Of a stretch of DNA of 18,115 nt, positions 1 to 6,831 are shown piece by piece (within the stretch, counting starts at the first letter, position 1; each line of letters starts with the position of its first letter). The notes under the pieces were generated by a model. It worked only from the letters and a program-made list of their open reading frames with translations, was not told where the DNA came from and searched no databases. This DNA is from Saprospiraceae bacterium. Lineage in GTDB: Bacteria; Bacteroidota; Bacteroidia; Chitinophagales; Saprospiraceae. Made by a program: the position numbers and the translations under genes. Where the stretch lies: assembly GCA_016714765.1 (NCBI GenBank), contig JADKCF010000031.1:1-18115 (forward strand). The letters are read 5' to 3'.

Positions 1-207
1 GGATGGACGTTTTACAATGGTGTCAGGGTTAATCAGTTATCACCCGACCCACCTGATGTACGAAAGTCAAATTATTATAACTATAATGGAGGTTTTTCTT
101 ATACTTTTTTTATAAACCCAAAGAATTTATTGGGTATTCGACTAGGATTTGTTTCTTATGATGATGCTGTAACAGGTGTGACTTTTAGATATGGTAGGAA
201 GTTTTAG
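1..207 (+). CDS. C-terminal end of an outer-membrane beta-barrel protein (cut by window edge)
   Basis: Frame 1 is open from the first base to a TAG at 205-207, giving the last 68 residues of a protein that starts outside the window. The fragment alternates hydrophobic and polar residues, is rich in Tyr, Phe, Gly and Asn, and ends in G-R-K-F. A terminal Phe is typical of beta-barrel proteins recognised by the BAM machinery. It lies 41 bases before another predicted barrel gene on the same strand, so it is probably the first visible member of a tandem set. The function of the barrel cannot be told from this tail, and assignment to a named family is not possible. Confidence 0.6.
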   Translation, partial: GWTFYNGVRVNQLSPDPPDVRKSNYYNYNGGFSYTFFINPKNLLGIRLGFVSYDDAVTGVTFRYGRKF

Positions 208-248
208 AAATATGAGATTGTTTTTTTCACTTATTTTGAAACTTAAAA

Positions 249-890
249 ATGAATGATTTTATGATACAAAAAATTTGCTTGGCTGTTTTGTTTTTAACAC
301 TTTTTGTTAGGATTCAAGCGCAAGAACAAAAGAACAGTGTTGGTTTTACAACAAGTACATTGTTCAATGGCGATGGTTATCGATTGACTGGAATTGGATT
401 TAATGCAGCCAGAAAAATCGGGTACAATATGGCTGTGAATCTAAGTTATAGCTCAAGTTCAGGAGGTGTAAAGGCTTCTAAAGTTTTAGAAATATCTCAA
501 CTTGCCTTCTTGGGCATAGATCCTAGTGTATTAATGAATTTTGAACATTTGAACATTTGGAAAATATCATTGTCCAAAGATGTACGGATGAGTGATAAAG
601 GTTTTATGTTTCTTAAGGTTGGTTTTAGTAGTGGTACCTTGGAGCGATCTGTTTTTGGTGATTTTCTATACGATATAGAAGGTAATATTGACCCTTATGA
701 AAGCTACTATGTTGTCTTGACTACAAAAAGAATTGCGGGAATACATGTAGGATTGGGTTACAAGCATGAGATAACTGATCAAATTCATTTTGCTATCGGT
801 GGGAAGTTTTTGTCCAATCCATCATTTTATGGATTGGAAACAGGACTATCTTATAGCTTTTCATTCACCAATAAAAATAAAAACAAGTAA
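249..890 (+). CDS. Predicted outer-membrane beta-barrel protein, 213 aa
   Basis: The N-terminus is a clear signal peptide: a Lys followed by a hydrophobic run (about residues 8-20), then V-R-I-Q-A-Q, with likely cleavage after A-Q-A or close by. The mature part, about 190 residues, is a series of short amphipathic segments separated by Gly/Ser/Asn-rich turns, as expected of an 8- to 10-strand outer-membrane barrel. Start at 249 (MNDF...) or at the internal ATG at 261 (MIQK...) are both possible; the second gives a more typical signal peptide. No Shine-Dalgarno is seen, as usual in Bacteroidota. The protein ends in an odd Asn/Lys tail instead of a terminal aromatic residue. The decayed gene directly downstream shares its signal-peptide end. 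No ligand or function can be named. Confidence 0.7.
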   Translation: MNDFMIQKICLAVLFLTLFVRIQAQEQKNSVGFTTSTLFNGDGYRLTGIGFNAARKIGYNMAVNLSYSSSSGGVKASKVLEISQLAFLGIDPSVLMNFEHLNIWKISLSKDVRMSDKGFMFLKVGFSSGTLERSVFGDFLYDIEGNIDPYESYYVVLTTKRIAGIHVGLGYKHEITDQIHFAIGGKFLSNPSFYGLETGLSYSFSFTNKNKNK

Positions 891-895
891 GTTAA

Positions 896-1480
896 TTTTT
901 AATCGTAGTCCTTGTATTTTTATGTCTGATGCCTTTTGTCAGGATTCAAACACTCTTTTAGAAATGTTGAGATTATGGCGGTGGTGATGGAGTTGCACCC
1001 GATTATACTTATGATATTTTTTATGGCTACAGATTAGCCAGCAAAGTCAAGCTAAAATTGGGTTATTACAAAGGAGATAGTTACAGTACACATCGTTTTA
1101 ATCATATCGACAATTTTTTAAATAGTAAATGGGTAAGCCCAAATAATACATCCAAAAATCCAGTGGCTGAATTTAATCTTTTGGATATATATTCACTTGG
1201 ACTAGAAATAAGAATTAATAGCGATAAATCATCTGGGCTTTATATTATCCCATATCTTATGTACTTTGTCTCATCGGAGCAAAGAATAGTAGGTTCATCG
1301 GTAGAGTTTATTGATTTTCGATATGATAGAAATAATAATTTTGGTGGAGGACTTGAGCTACAATACCAGTACTTGATAAAACAAAACATTGGACTAAATG
1401 CTTCTGCATATGCATACGGAGTTAGTTCTGAAGGACCTGGTCAAGTCGGTGCTAAAGTTGGGTTTGAGATTTATTTTTAG
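896..1480 (+). pseudogene. Decayed outer-membrane beta-barrel paralogue with stops after the signal peptide
   Basis: One frame (frame 2) encodes a signal-peptide-like hydrophobic run ending in F-V-R-I-Q (about 899-949), then meets TAG at 959-961 and TGA at 968-970, then stays open from 971 to a TAG at 1478-1480. The open part (about 169 residues) looks like a barrel: Tyr-rich alternating segments ending in F-E-I-Y-F. No ATG precedes the hydrophobic run in this frame; the nearest upstream codon of note is a TAA at 893-895, only three bases after the stop of the previous gene. The 5' end therefore seems deleted as well as interrupted. A TTG at 1058 could open a shorter 140-residue protein, but without a signal peptide it could not be exported. 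The FVRIQ block matches the preceding gene at DNA level, so this is probably a degraded tandem paralogue. Confidence 0.65.
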
Positions 1481-1554
1481 CCAGTGATTATTTTGTCATA
1501 AAAGAAATGGAGGATATGAATGTAATTTGTACGGATTTTTTTAATGATTTTATT

Positions 1555-2937
1555 TTAAATATAATAGTTCGGTAAATACCGCATCTCGTCATTCTGTAGA
1601 CTTATCAGATATAAGCCATGAAGATGGTCGTATTCTAAAAGACTTGCGTTTCCTTCTCCATCAGTCATCAACCTTCCCACTTTTACTCCCGAAATGGACC
1701 ACAAAGTGAGTTCTTTTCCAGTTCCCAATTCCAAACCTGAAACTACAAGCTGATCATTTGTAATATTTGACCGAAAGCCCTGGTTTTTGGGAGGTTCATT
1801 TATTTGAGAAGTTTTTTTTTCAAAAAGCCATTTATACATGGATGGAAACTCTCTGGCCCAGTACCATTCGCTATGTTTTCCGTCAGAGTGAGTTTTACTA
1901 TAGACTTGCCCTGTAGCAGCTCCCGAGGACAACAAGGTGGTTACCATTTTTTCCATATCACCTGCCTGATTACCCCCTTCCTGAGCGCCTGACAACATAT
2001 AAAAATAACTGGAACTTTTGACACCCGTAGCAGACACCTGGCTGTAGGCCTCTCCTGAAAACCAAAAAGCAGATGACAGGGCTCCTACCCTACCGAACAC
2101 ATCAGGATATGCAATCCCAGCATACATGGATATCAATCCTCCCATCGAACTGCCGGCTATGCCCGTATTGTCTTTATCGGTAAGCACTCTATATTGGGTA
2201 TCTATATATGGCTTGAGATACTGTACTATAAAATCCACATATTCATCTACTTTGCCACCTCCATATTGGTTATTTATCCAGGGTGAGTACTCATTCAGTC
2301 TTTCGCCGCCACCGTTATCTATACCCACCACTATACAACCACGATCGCCTAAAGCCTGCAGACTATCCAGAGATTCGTCTATTTTCCACTCTCCTGCGAA
2401 GCTTGTGGCTGCATCGAATAGATTCTGTCCGTCATGCATGTATAAGACGGGATACGAAATAGAGGAGTTCTCATATCCTTTGGGTAGGTATAGCCATATC
2501 CGGCGCTTTTTTTGTAATGTAGGAATATAAAAAGTGTCCGACAATATCCTGACCTGCGGACTTGCTGTCGATGTGTTGAGATTACCCTCCCATCCTGCAA
2601 TAGACAGATCAATGGTTTTGGGTTGTCCTGAATACACCACACTACGGTCAGGAATGAATGTTCCTGCTGCTGTACCTTCTACCGTATCCCAGCTACCCCG
2701 TGTAAACTTAAATTTTACAGTCCCTACGGCCGGTGTGAAAGTTATAGAATAAATACCAGCAGAATCTTTGGTCATTTTGTATGAAGGGTGTCCCGGATTC
2801 CAGTTATTCATTGTTCCGGCTAGAAATATGGATGTGCTGCCAGGTGTCGTCACCGGAACGGAAGTCCGGATCGTTAGCTGGCTGATCGTGTGTCCCCAGA
2901 TTCCCAATAATATAAGGCTAAGTATAAGTCTGTTCAT
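1555..2937 (-). CDS. Secreted esterase (enterochelin-esterase-like) with N-terminal CBM-like domain
   Basis: 460 residues in three parts after a signal peptide (1-19). Residues about 22-115 form an immunoglobulin-like carbohydrate-binding or E-set domain of the CBM20/CBM48 kind (A-G-T-M-N-N-W-N-P-G at 40-49, then a K-F-K-F-T-R-G-S-W strand). Residues about 125-372 are an alpha/beta-hydrolase of the putative esterase family: L-Y-M-H-D-G-Q-N near 165, nucleophile elbow G-S-S-M-G with Ser264, and a likely catalytic His355 in G-K-H-S-E-W. Residues about 390-460 resemble a type IX secretion sorting domain (L-W-S-I-S-G, then L-H-G-L-Y-L-I-S-L), though without the usual basic last residues. The family cleaves ester bonds, for example in siderophores or plant-polymer acyl esters; the substrate here is not evident. 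It lies 22 bases downstream of fbp on the same strand, probably cotranscribed. Confidence 0.85.
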   Translation of the reverse strand: MNRLILSLILLGIWGHTISQLTIRTSVPVTTPGSTSIFLAGTMNNWNPGHPSYKMTKDSAGIYSITFTPAVGTVKFKFTRGSWDTVEGTAAGTFIPDRSVVYSGQPKTIDLSIAGWEGNLNTSTASPQVRILSDTFYIPTLQKKRRIWLYLPKGYENSSISYPVLYMHDGQNLFDAATSFAGEWKIDESLDSLQALGDRGCIVVGIDNGGGERLNEYSPWINNQYGGGKVDEYVDFIVQYLKPYIDTQYRVLTDKDNTGIAGSSMGGLISMYAGIAYPDVFGRVGALSSAFWFSGEAYSQVSATGVKSSSYFYMLSGAQEGGNQAGDMEKMVTTLLSSGAATGQVYSKTHSDGKHSEWYWAREFPSMYKWLFEKKTSQINEPPKNQGFRSNITNDQLVVSGLELGTGKELTLWSISGVKVGRLMTDGEGNASLLEYDHLHGLYLISLQNDEMRYLPNYYI

Positions 2938-2959
2938 ACATTGTATTTTAAAAACATTT

Positions 2960-3967
2960 TTACTGTATCACTGCTCCATATTTCTCTACAAACTCCTTCA
3001 TATCCTTTACCATATTCTTAGACCCCATAGCAATAGAAGAAGTCTGGTGAAGTGATGTAATATCGATATCCATTACCCTTTCAAGCTTACAGGTGATAGC
3101 TGTGCCTCCAGCCTGTTCGATCAGATAAGCCATTGGATAGCATTCATAAAGTAGTCTGAGCTTTCCTTTTGGATATTTCCTGGTATTGGGATAAAGGAAA
3201 ATACCTCCCTGAAACATGATCCTGTGAATATCAGAAACCATACTGCCTATATATCTCAATCGGTAATTTAAGTCCGAACAGTGGTCAATATATCTTCGCA
3301 TTTCCAGGTCAAATTTCAGATAATAACCCTGATTGACTGAATAATAATTGCCGGCTAGGGGCATCTGAATATTGCGGTGTGACAAGCAAAATTCGCCAAT
3401 GCTGGGGTCCAGTGTAAATCCATTGACACCACTACCGGTAGAATATACCAATAATGTAGAAGTACCGTATAAGACATAACCAGCAGCTACCATTTCTGTA
3501 CCTTTTTGCAGAAAATCTTCGAGACCACAAGGCCCACCTGCAGGGGTTTTCCTTTTGTATATCCCAAAAATAGTACCTACTGAGACATTGACATCAATAT
3601 TGGATGACCCGTCCAGTGGATCCATTACGACTATATACTGGGCATCTTTTCCTTTCTCCGGTGCGACAGGGATGTACTCCTGGTTTTCCTCTGACGCAAT
3701 ACCGCACACTTCTCCGCTGAACGAAAGCATCTCAATGAATTTTTCATTGGCAAAAACATCCAGCTTCTGAACGTCATCCCCTGTGGAGTTAGTGCTTCCT
3801 TCTACGCCAAGTATGTTTACGAGTCCTGCCTTATTGACCTCTCTGTTGACAATTTTAGCTGCTATTCCGATGTCTCGCAACAATCGGCTGAAGCTGCCTG
3901 AAGAATGCGGTTTTTCCTTCTCAGTTCTGATGATAAACTCATCTAAAGTTACTATTTTGTTTAACAT
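2960..3967 (-). CDS. fbp: Class I fructose-1,6-bisphosphatase
   Basis: Cytoplasmic enzyme that hydrolyses fructose 1,6-bisphosphate to fructose 6-phosphate and phosphate, the committed step of gluconeogenesis. The 335-residue length is normal for class I enzymes. Seen in the sequence: the metal-binding A-S-E-E region at 91-94, the family hallmark D-P-L-D-G-S-S-N at 116-123, the Y-G-T-S-T-L-L-V-Y strand near 167-175, G-G-I-F-L-Y-P at 254-260, the substrate-site G-K-L-R-L-L-Y-E at 268-275 and G-G-T-A at 287-290. The ATG at 3965-3967 gives the usual N-terminal helix (T-L-D-E-F). The secreted esterase follows after 22 bases. A TATATTTA box at 3993-4000 on the same strand, 25 bases before the start, is a weak promoter candidate. 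Confidence 0.96.
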   Translation of the reverse strand: MLNKIVTLDEFIIRTEKEKPHSSGSFSRLLRDIGIAAKIVNREVNKAGLVNILGVEGSTNSTGDDVQKLDVFANEKFIEMLSFSGEVCGIASEENQEYIPVAPEKGKDAQYIVVMDPLDGSSNIDVNVSVGTIFGIYKRKTPAGGPCGLEDFLQKGTEMVAAGYVLYGTSTLLVYSTGSGVNGFTLDPSIGEFCLSHRNIQMPLAGNYYSVNQGYYLKFDLEMRRYIDHCSDLNYRLRYIGSMVSDIHRIMFQGGIFLYPNTRKYPKGKLRLLYECYPMAYLIEQAGGTAITCKLERVMDIDITSLHQTSSIAMGSKNMVKDMKEFVEKYGAVIQ

Positions 3968-4218
3968 GGGTTGAAAATTTGATTAGGTGACGTAAATATA
4001 ATCATTTCGTCTAATTCTCAGATGTATCCAATATTTTTATTGATGAACTAAAAATATTACATTTAACATTATAATATTTGCTCTTTTCGTCATTACAGTA
4101 CACGATTTAAGCATTAAAATTGTAATTAATAAATATTTTACAGTGATAAAATTACATATTTACAGAATTATTATTATTTTTCACTTTTATTATTTTACAT
4201 ATTAAACCAACTTTTTAT
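3968..4218. promoter_or_regulatory. AT-rich divergent intergenic region between fbp and the OmpA-family gene
   Basis: These 251 bases separate two divergently read genes and are very AT-rich. Near-matches to the Bacteroidota -7 box TAnnTTTG occur on both strands: TATATTTA (minus strand, 3993-4000) before fbp, and AATATTTG (plus strand, 4073-4080), which would leave a leader of about 130 bases for the OmpA-family gene. Neither has a TTG at the usual spacing upstream, so both are weak. No small ORF or RNA structure stands out. Confidence 0.25.
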
Positions 4219-5010
4219 ATGAGATCATTTCTGATAGCACTGCTAATTTTACTGTGGCTCATATTAGGTTGGCTTTATTACCAGGATTACAACAATTGCT
4301 GTACCGGTAAAAATGAAGTAGCCGCTGCTCCTGTACTTACGGAAAAAACAGGACCGATACTTTTCAACTGGGGTGATAAAAATCCAATTCTGGGAGAAGG
4401 CTGGCCTCGCATGAGAGACTCACTGGCACTTTTTGCCACAGATAGCACAAAGCTCGAAATAACCGGGTTGTACTGCGAAAACTCCGCACCAGATGAAACT
4501 GACAGCACAGGTCTTGCAAGAGCCGCCGAAACCAAAAAATTATTTACAAATGTACCTCCTGAGAGAATCGTCATCGTTTCGAGAGCAGTACCTTGTGACA
4601 GTACTCACCGCATCTCTAAATTTGAATCTGTATCATTTGCCAAAAGAATTCATACAGAAAATATCAAAGAGGTAAATGAAAAAACACTGATTTATTTCCC
4701 TTTCAATTCCACTAAAAAACTCAATAATACTGAAGTAGAATCATACCTCAGAGATGTGGCAGATAGAGTGAAAAAATCGGGTGAGACCATTCAATTGTCC
4801 GGACATACTGATGCCATAGGGTCTGTGGAATCCAATCTTACCCTTGGCCAACAGCGAGCTGATATAGTCAAAAATTATTTGCTGAGCCAAGGTGTATCCA
4901 AAGATAAAATTGTAAGCACCTCCCAGGGAGAATCTTCCCCTGTGGCTGACAACGATTCAGAATCCGGAAGGGCTAAAAATCGTAGAACAGAATTAACAAT
5001 CATTAGATAA
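4219..5010 (+). CDS. OmpA-family envelope protein with N-terminal membrane anchor
   Basis: 263 residues. Residues 3-20 form one transmembrane or uncleaved signal segment, followed by a Cys-Cys pair at 27-28. Residues about 155-263 are a canonical OmpA C-terminal domain, which binds peptidoglycan diaminopimelate: I-Y-F-P-F-N-S start, G-H-T-D at 195-198 with Asp198, and Arg213 in Q-Q-R-A-D, ending G-R-A-K-N-R-R-T-E-L. Residues about 46-125 look like a second, degenerate copy of the same fold: G-L-Y-C at 83-86 aligns with G-H-T-D, and Arg101 in A-R-A-A-E keeps the same 15-residue spacing, but the Asp is replaced by Cys86. The protein probably sits in the envelope and grips the cell wall. The next gene starts 18 bases on and is likely in the same operon. 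Confidence 0.85.
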   Translation: MRSFLIALLILLWLILGWLYYQDYNNCCTGKNEVAAAPVLTEKTGPILFNWGDKNPILGEGWPRMRDSLALFATDSTKLEITGLYCENSAPDETDSTGLARAAETKKLFTNVPPERIVIVSRAVPCDSTHRISKFESVSFAKRIHTENIKEVNEKTLIYFPFNSTKKLNNTEVESYLRDVADRVKKSGETIQLSGHTDAIGSVESNLTLGQQRADIVKNYLLSQGVSKDKIVSTSQGESSPVADNDSESGRAKNRRTELTIIR

Positions 5011-5028
5011 CATTAAAATATTAACATC

Positions 5029-5994
5029 ATGATAAATTTATTTGATTTTTGCTCTTTACACTGGATATTTCCCTGGCTCTTACCGTTCTTACTAGGTCTG
5101 GGATTAGGATGGCTTTTGTGGGGCAAATATAAAGCTATGCTTGCAGACCTTGAGACAAAAATCACTGGTCTCAATACCAGAATTGTAGGCCTTGAAAGCG
5201 ATCTGGAAGCTTGCAAAAAATCCAGACTGGAAGCAGAAGGTAACGTATCTATGCTGAAAGGTCGTCTAAGAGAAATGGAAGCCTCCACATCAGCTACATC
5301 CGTATCAGCACCGGTTGTTAAAGCAGCTACTGTAACTGAAAGTGCTGCCATTGCTCCTGTCTCAACTATAAATACAGCAGGAGATGGTGACAAGTGGTTT
5401 GCTGCGATTGGCACAGACAAATTACAGATAGTGGAGGGTATCGGCCCTAAAATGGAAGAAGTTCTAAACGAAAATGGTATTAAACATTTTAGTTCACTGG
5501 CAGCAGCCAGCCCTTCCTCACTTAGAGATATCCTCAATAAATATGGTGACAAATACAGAATCATCGATCCTAATACTTGGCCACAACAAGCAGCCTTGGC
5601 CAATGACAGAAAATGGAATGACCTGATCGCGTTACAAAAAACCCTGGATACCGGACGCAGTGATACACCCACAGATGGTGCCACTGACTCCAAACTGGAA
5701 AAATGGCTCATCAAAACTGGCGTGATACGACGCTGGAGTCAGGATGACCTGAAGGCAGTGGAAGGCATCGGACCCAAAATAGAGGAATTACTGCACAATG
5801 CTGGCATAAAAACATGGAGAGGTTTGTCTCAGACATCCACAGCCAAAATACAGGAGATACTGACTGCCGCAGGATCAAGATTTGCTTTGGCAGACCCGGG
5901 CACCTGGCCTAAACAGGCTGAATTGGCTGCTGATGGAAAATGGGATGAATTGCAGGTGTATCAAGATGCATTGAATGCCGGCAAAAATAAATAG
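5029..5994 (+). CDS. Membrane-anchored coiled-coil protein with two helix-hairpin-helix domains
   Basis: 321 residues. Residues 11-31 form one transmembrane segment (W-I-F-P-W-L-L...), followed by a coiled-coil-like stretch (about 35-85) and an Ala/Thr/Ser-rich linker. Two copies of one domain follow at about 131-210 and 240-320. Each has the helix-hairpin-helix motif V-E-G-I-G-P-K (135-141, 244-250) and then a conserved tail of the form D-P-x-T-W-P-x-Q-A-x-L-A-x-x-x-K-W. This composite domain resembles, from memory, the C-terminal extension on Bacteroidota ribosomal protein L21. Helix-hairpin-helix domains usually bind DNA or RNA backbone non-specifically, but here the first segment would tether the domain to the membrane. 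The OmpA-family gene lies 18 bases upstream and a strong terminator lies downstream, so the two probably form a two-gene operon. The role is unknown. Confidence 0.85.
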   Translation: MINLFDFCSLHWIFPWLLPFLLGLGLGWLLWGKYKAMLADLETKITGLNTRIVGLESDLEACKKSRLEAEGNVSMLKGRLREMEASTSATSVSAPVVKAATVTESAAIAPVSTINTAGDGDKWFAAIGTDKLQIVEGIGPKMEEVLNENGIKHFSSLAAASPSSLRDILNKYGDKYRIIDPNTWPQQAALANDRKWNDLIALQKTLDTGRSDTPTDGATDSKLEKWLIKTGVIRRWSQDDLKAVEGIGPKIEELLHNAGIKTWRGLSQTSTAKIQEILTAAGSRFALADPGTWPKQAELAADGKWDELQVYQDALNAGKNK

Positions 5995-6021
5995 ATTTCA
6001 TTTTCATAATACCTGAAATAT

Positions 6022-6060
6022 GGGGGGAGGATTCATAAGAGTCTTCCCCCCTTTTTTTTT
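6022..6060 (+). terminator. Rho-independent terminator after the OmpA/HhH operon
   Basis: A 10-base stem, G6-A-G-G-A at 6022-6031 pairing with T-C-T-T-C6 at 6042-6051 (one G-U pair), a 10-base loop, and an unbroken run of nine T at 6052-6060. It lies 27 bases after the stop of the helix-hairpin-helix gene. Confidence 0.92.
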
Positions 6061-6110
6061 GCCCATAGATGATTGTATTATGAAATAATCATATATCAAT
6101 CTAAATTCAT

Positions 6111-6118
6111 TATCTTTA
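6111..6118 (+). promoter_or_regulatory. Candidate -7 promoter box before the FtsE-like gene
   Basis: TATCTTTA matches seven of eight positions of the Bacteroidota box TAnnTTTG and lies 15 bases before the TTG start, directly after the terminator of the preceding operon. No convincing -33 TTG is seen, so confidence is limited. Confidence 0.3.
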
Positions 6119-6133
6119 CCCAAAATTTGATAC

Positions 6134-6811
6134 TTGAATAAACCATCTGTAATAGAGTTTGATGCGGTCGATATTTGGCAGGAAGACAAGCTTGTGCTTT
6201 CCGGTGTAAATTTCAGATTAGCGCCCGCAGAAACATGTTACCTGATAGGCAAGTCCGGTAGTGGCAAGACCAGTTTTCTGAAAGCTATTTATGGTTCTAT
6301 ACCGATAAAATCAGGAGAGGCCAAAGTAGCAGGATTTGACCTGGGAAAACTGGAAGACCGCGATGTGCCTATGCTGCGCCGTAAACTGGGTATGGTATTT
6401 CAGGATTTTATCTTATTTGATGAGTGGACGGTAGGCAGAAATTTGCTATATATACTGGAAGCAACAGGATGGAAAGACAGAGCACAGATGACTGCCAGGG
6501 TACTGCAGGTATTGGAAATGGTCAATCTGCAGGGACATGAAAAAAAGCCTGTGACAGCTCTCTCAGGTGGCGAACAGCAAAGAGTAGTCATCGCCAGAGC
6601 ATTGCTCAACAATCCTCCCATTATCATTGCTGATGAACCTACAGGAAATCTGGATCCTGACACAAGTGATGAAATCCTCTACCTGCTCAATAGACTTGCC
6701 AGAGAATTCGGTACTTCTATCATCATCGCAACTCACGATTACCGGCTGATTCAAAAATTTCCGGCCAGAGTTTACAAATGTGAAGATAGCAGGATAACAG
6801 AGGTGGAATAA
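6134..6811 (+). CDS. ftsE: FtsE-like ABC transporter ATP-binding protein
   Basis: 225 residues, the usual FtsE length. Walker A G-K-S-G-S-G-K-T at 39-46, Q-loop in V-F-Q-D-F (Gln90), signature L-S-G-G-E at 143-147, Walker B I-I-I-A-D-E at 163-168 and H-loop His201 are all present, so the ATPase should be active. The V-F-Q-D-F segment followed by an aromatic-rich loop and T-V is characteristic of FtsE, which with the membrane partner FtsX controls cell-wall hydrolases during division; in Bacteroidota ftsX is often not adjacent, and none is seen here. The start is TTG at 6134-6136: a TGA lies two codons upstream in frame and no ATG occurs before the Walker A motif. The gene converges on the copper ATPase with a 20-base gap. 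A related lipoprotein-export ATPase (LolD type) is the main alternative. Confidence 0.85.
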   Translation: MNKPSVIEFDAVDIWQEDKLVLSGVNFRLAPAETCYLIGKSGSGKTSFLKAIYGSIPIKSGEAKVAGFDLGKLEDRDVPMLRRKLGMVFQDFILFDEWTVGRNLLYILEATGWKDRAQMTARVLQVLEMVNLQGHEKKPVTALSGGEQQRVVIARALLNNPPIIIADEPTGNLDPDTSDEILYLLNRLAREFGTSIIIATHDYRLIQKFPARVYKCEDSRITEVE

Positions 6812-6831
6812 CGACAGACAAAAGCAGGCTG

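Noticed and set aside
790..987. Plus-strand frame overlapping the end of the intact barrel gene and the start of the decayed one
   Set aside because: The overlapping frames on both sides encode convincing barrel and signal-peptide sequence; this one does not.
5013..5714. Open frame of 233 codons on the minus strand, antisense to the helix-hairpin-helix gene
   Set aside because: The plus-strand protein has clear domains and an internal repeat; the antisense frame has a Ser/Leu-rich composition typical of shadow frames and no recognisable motif.
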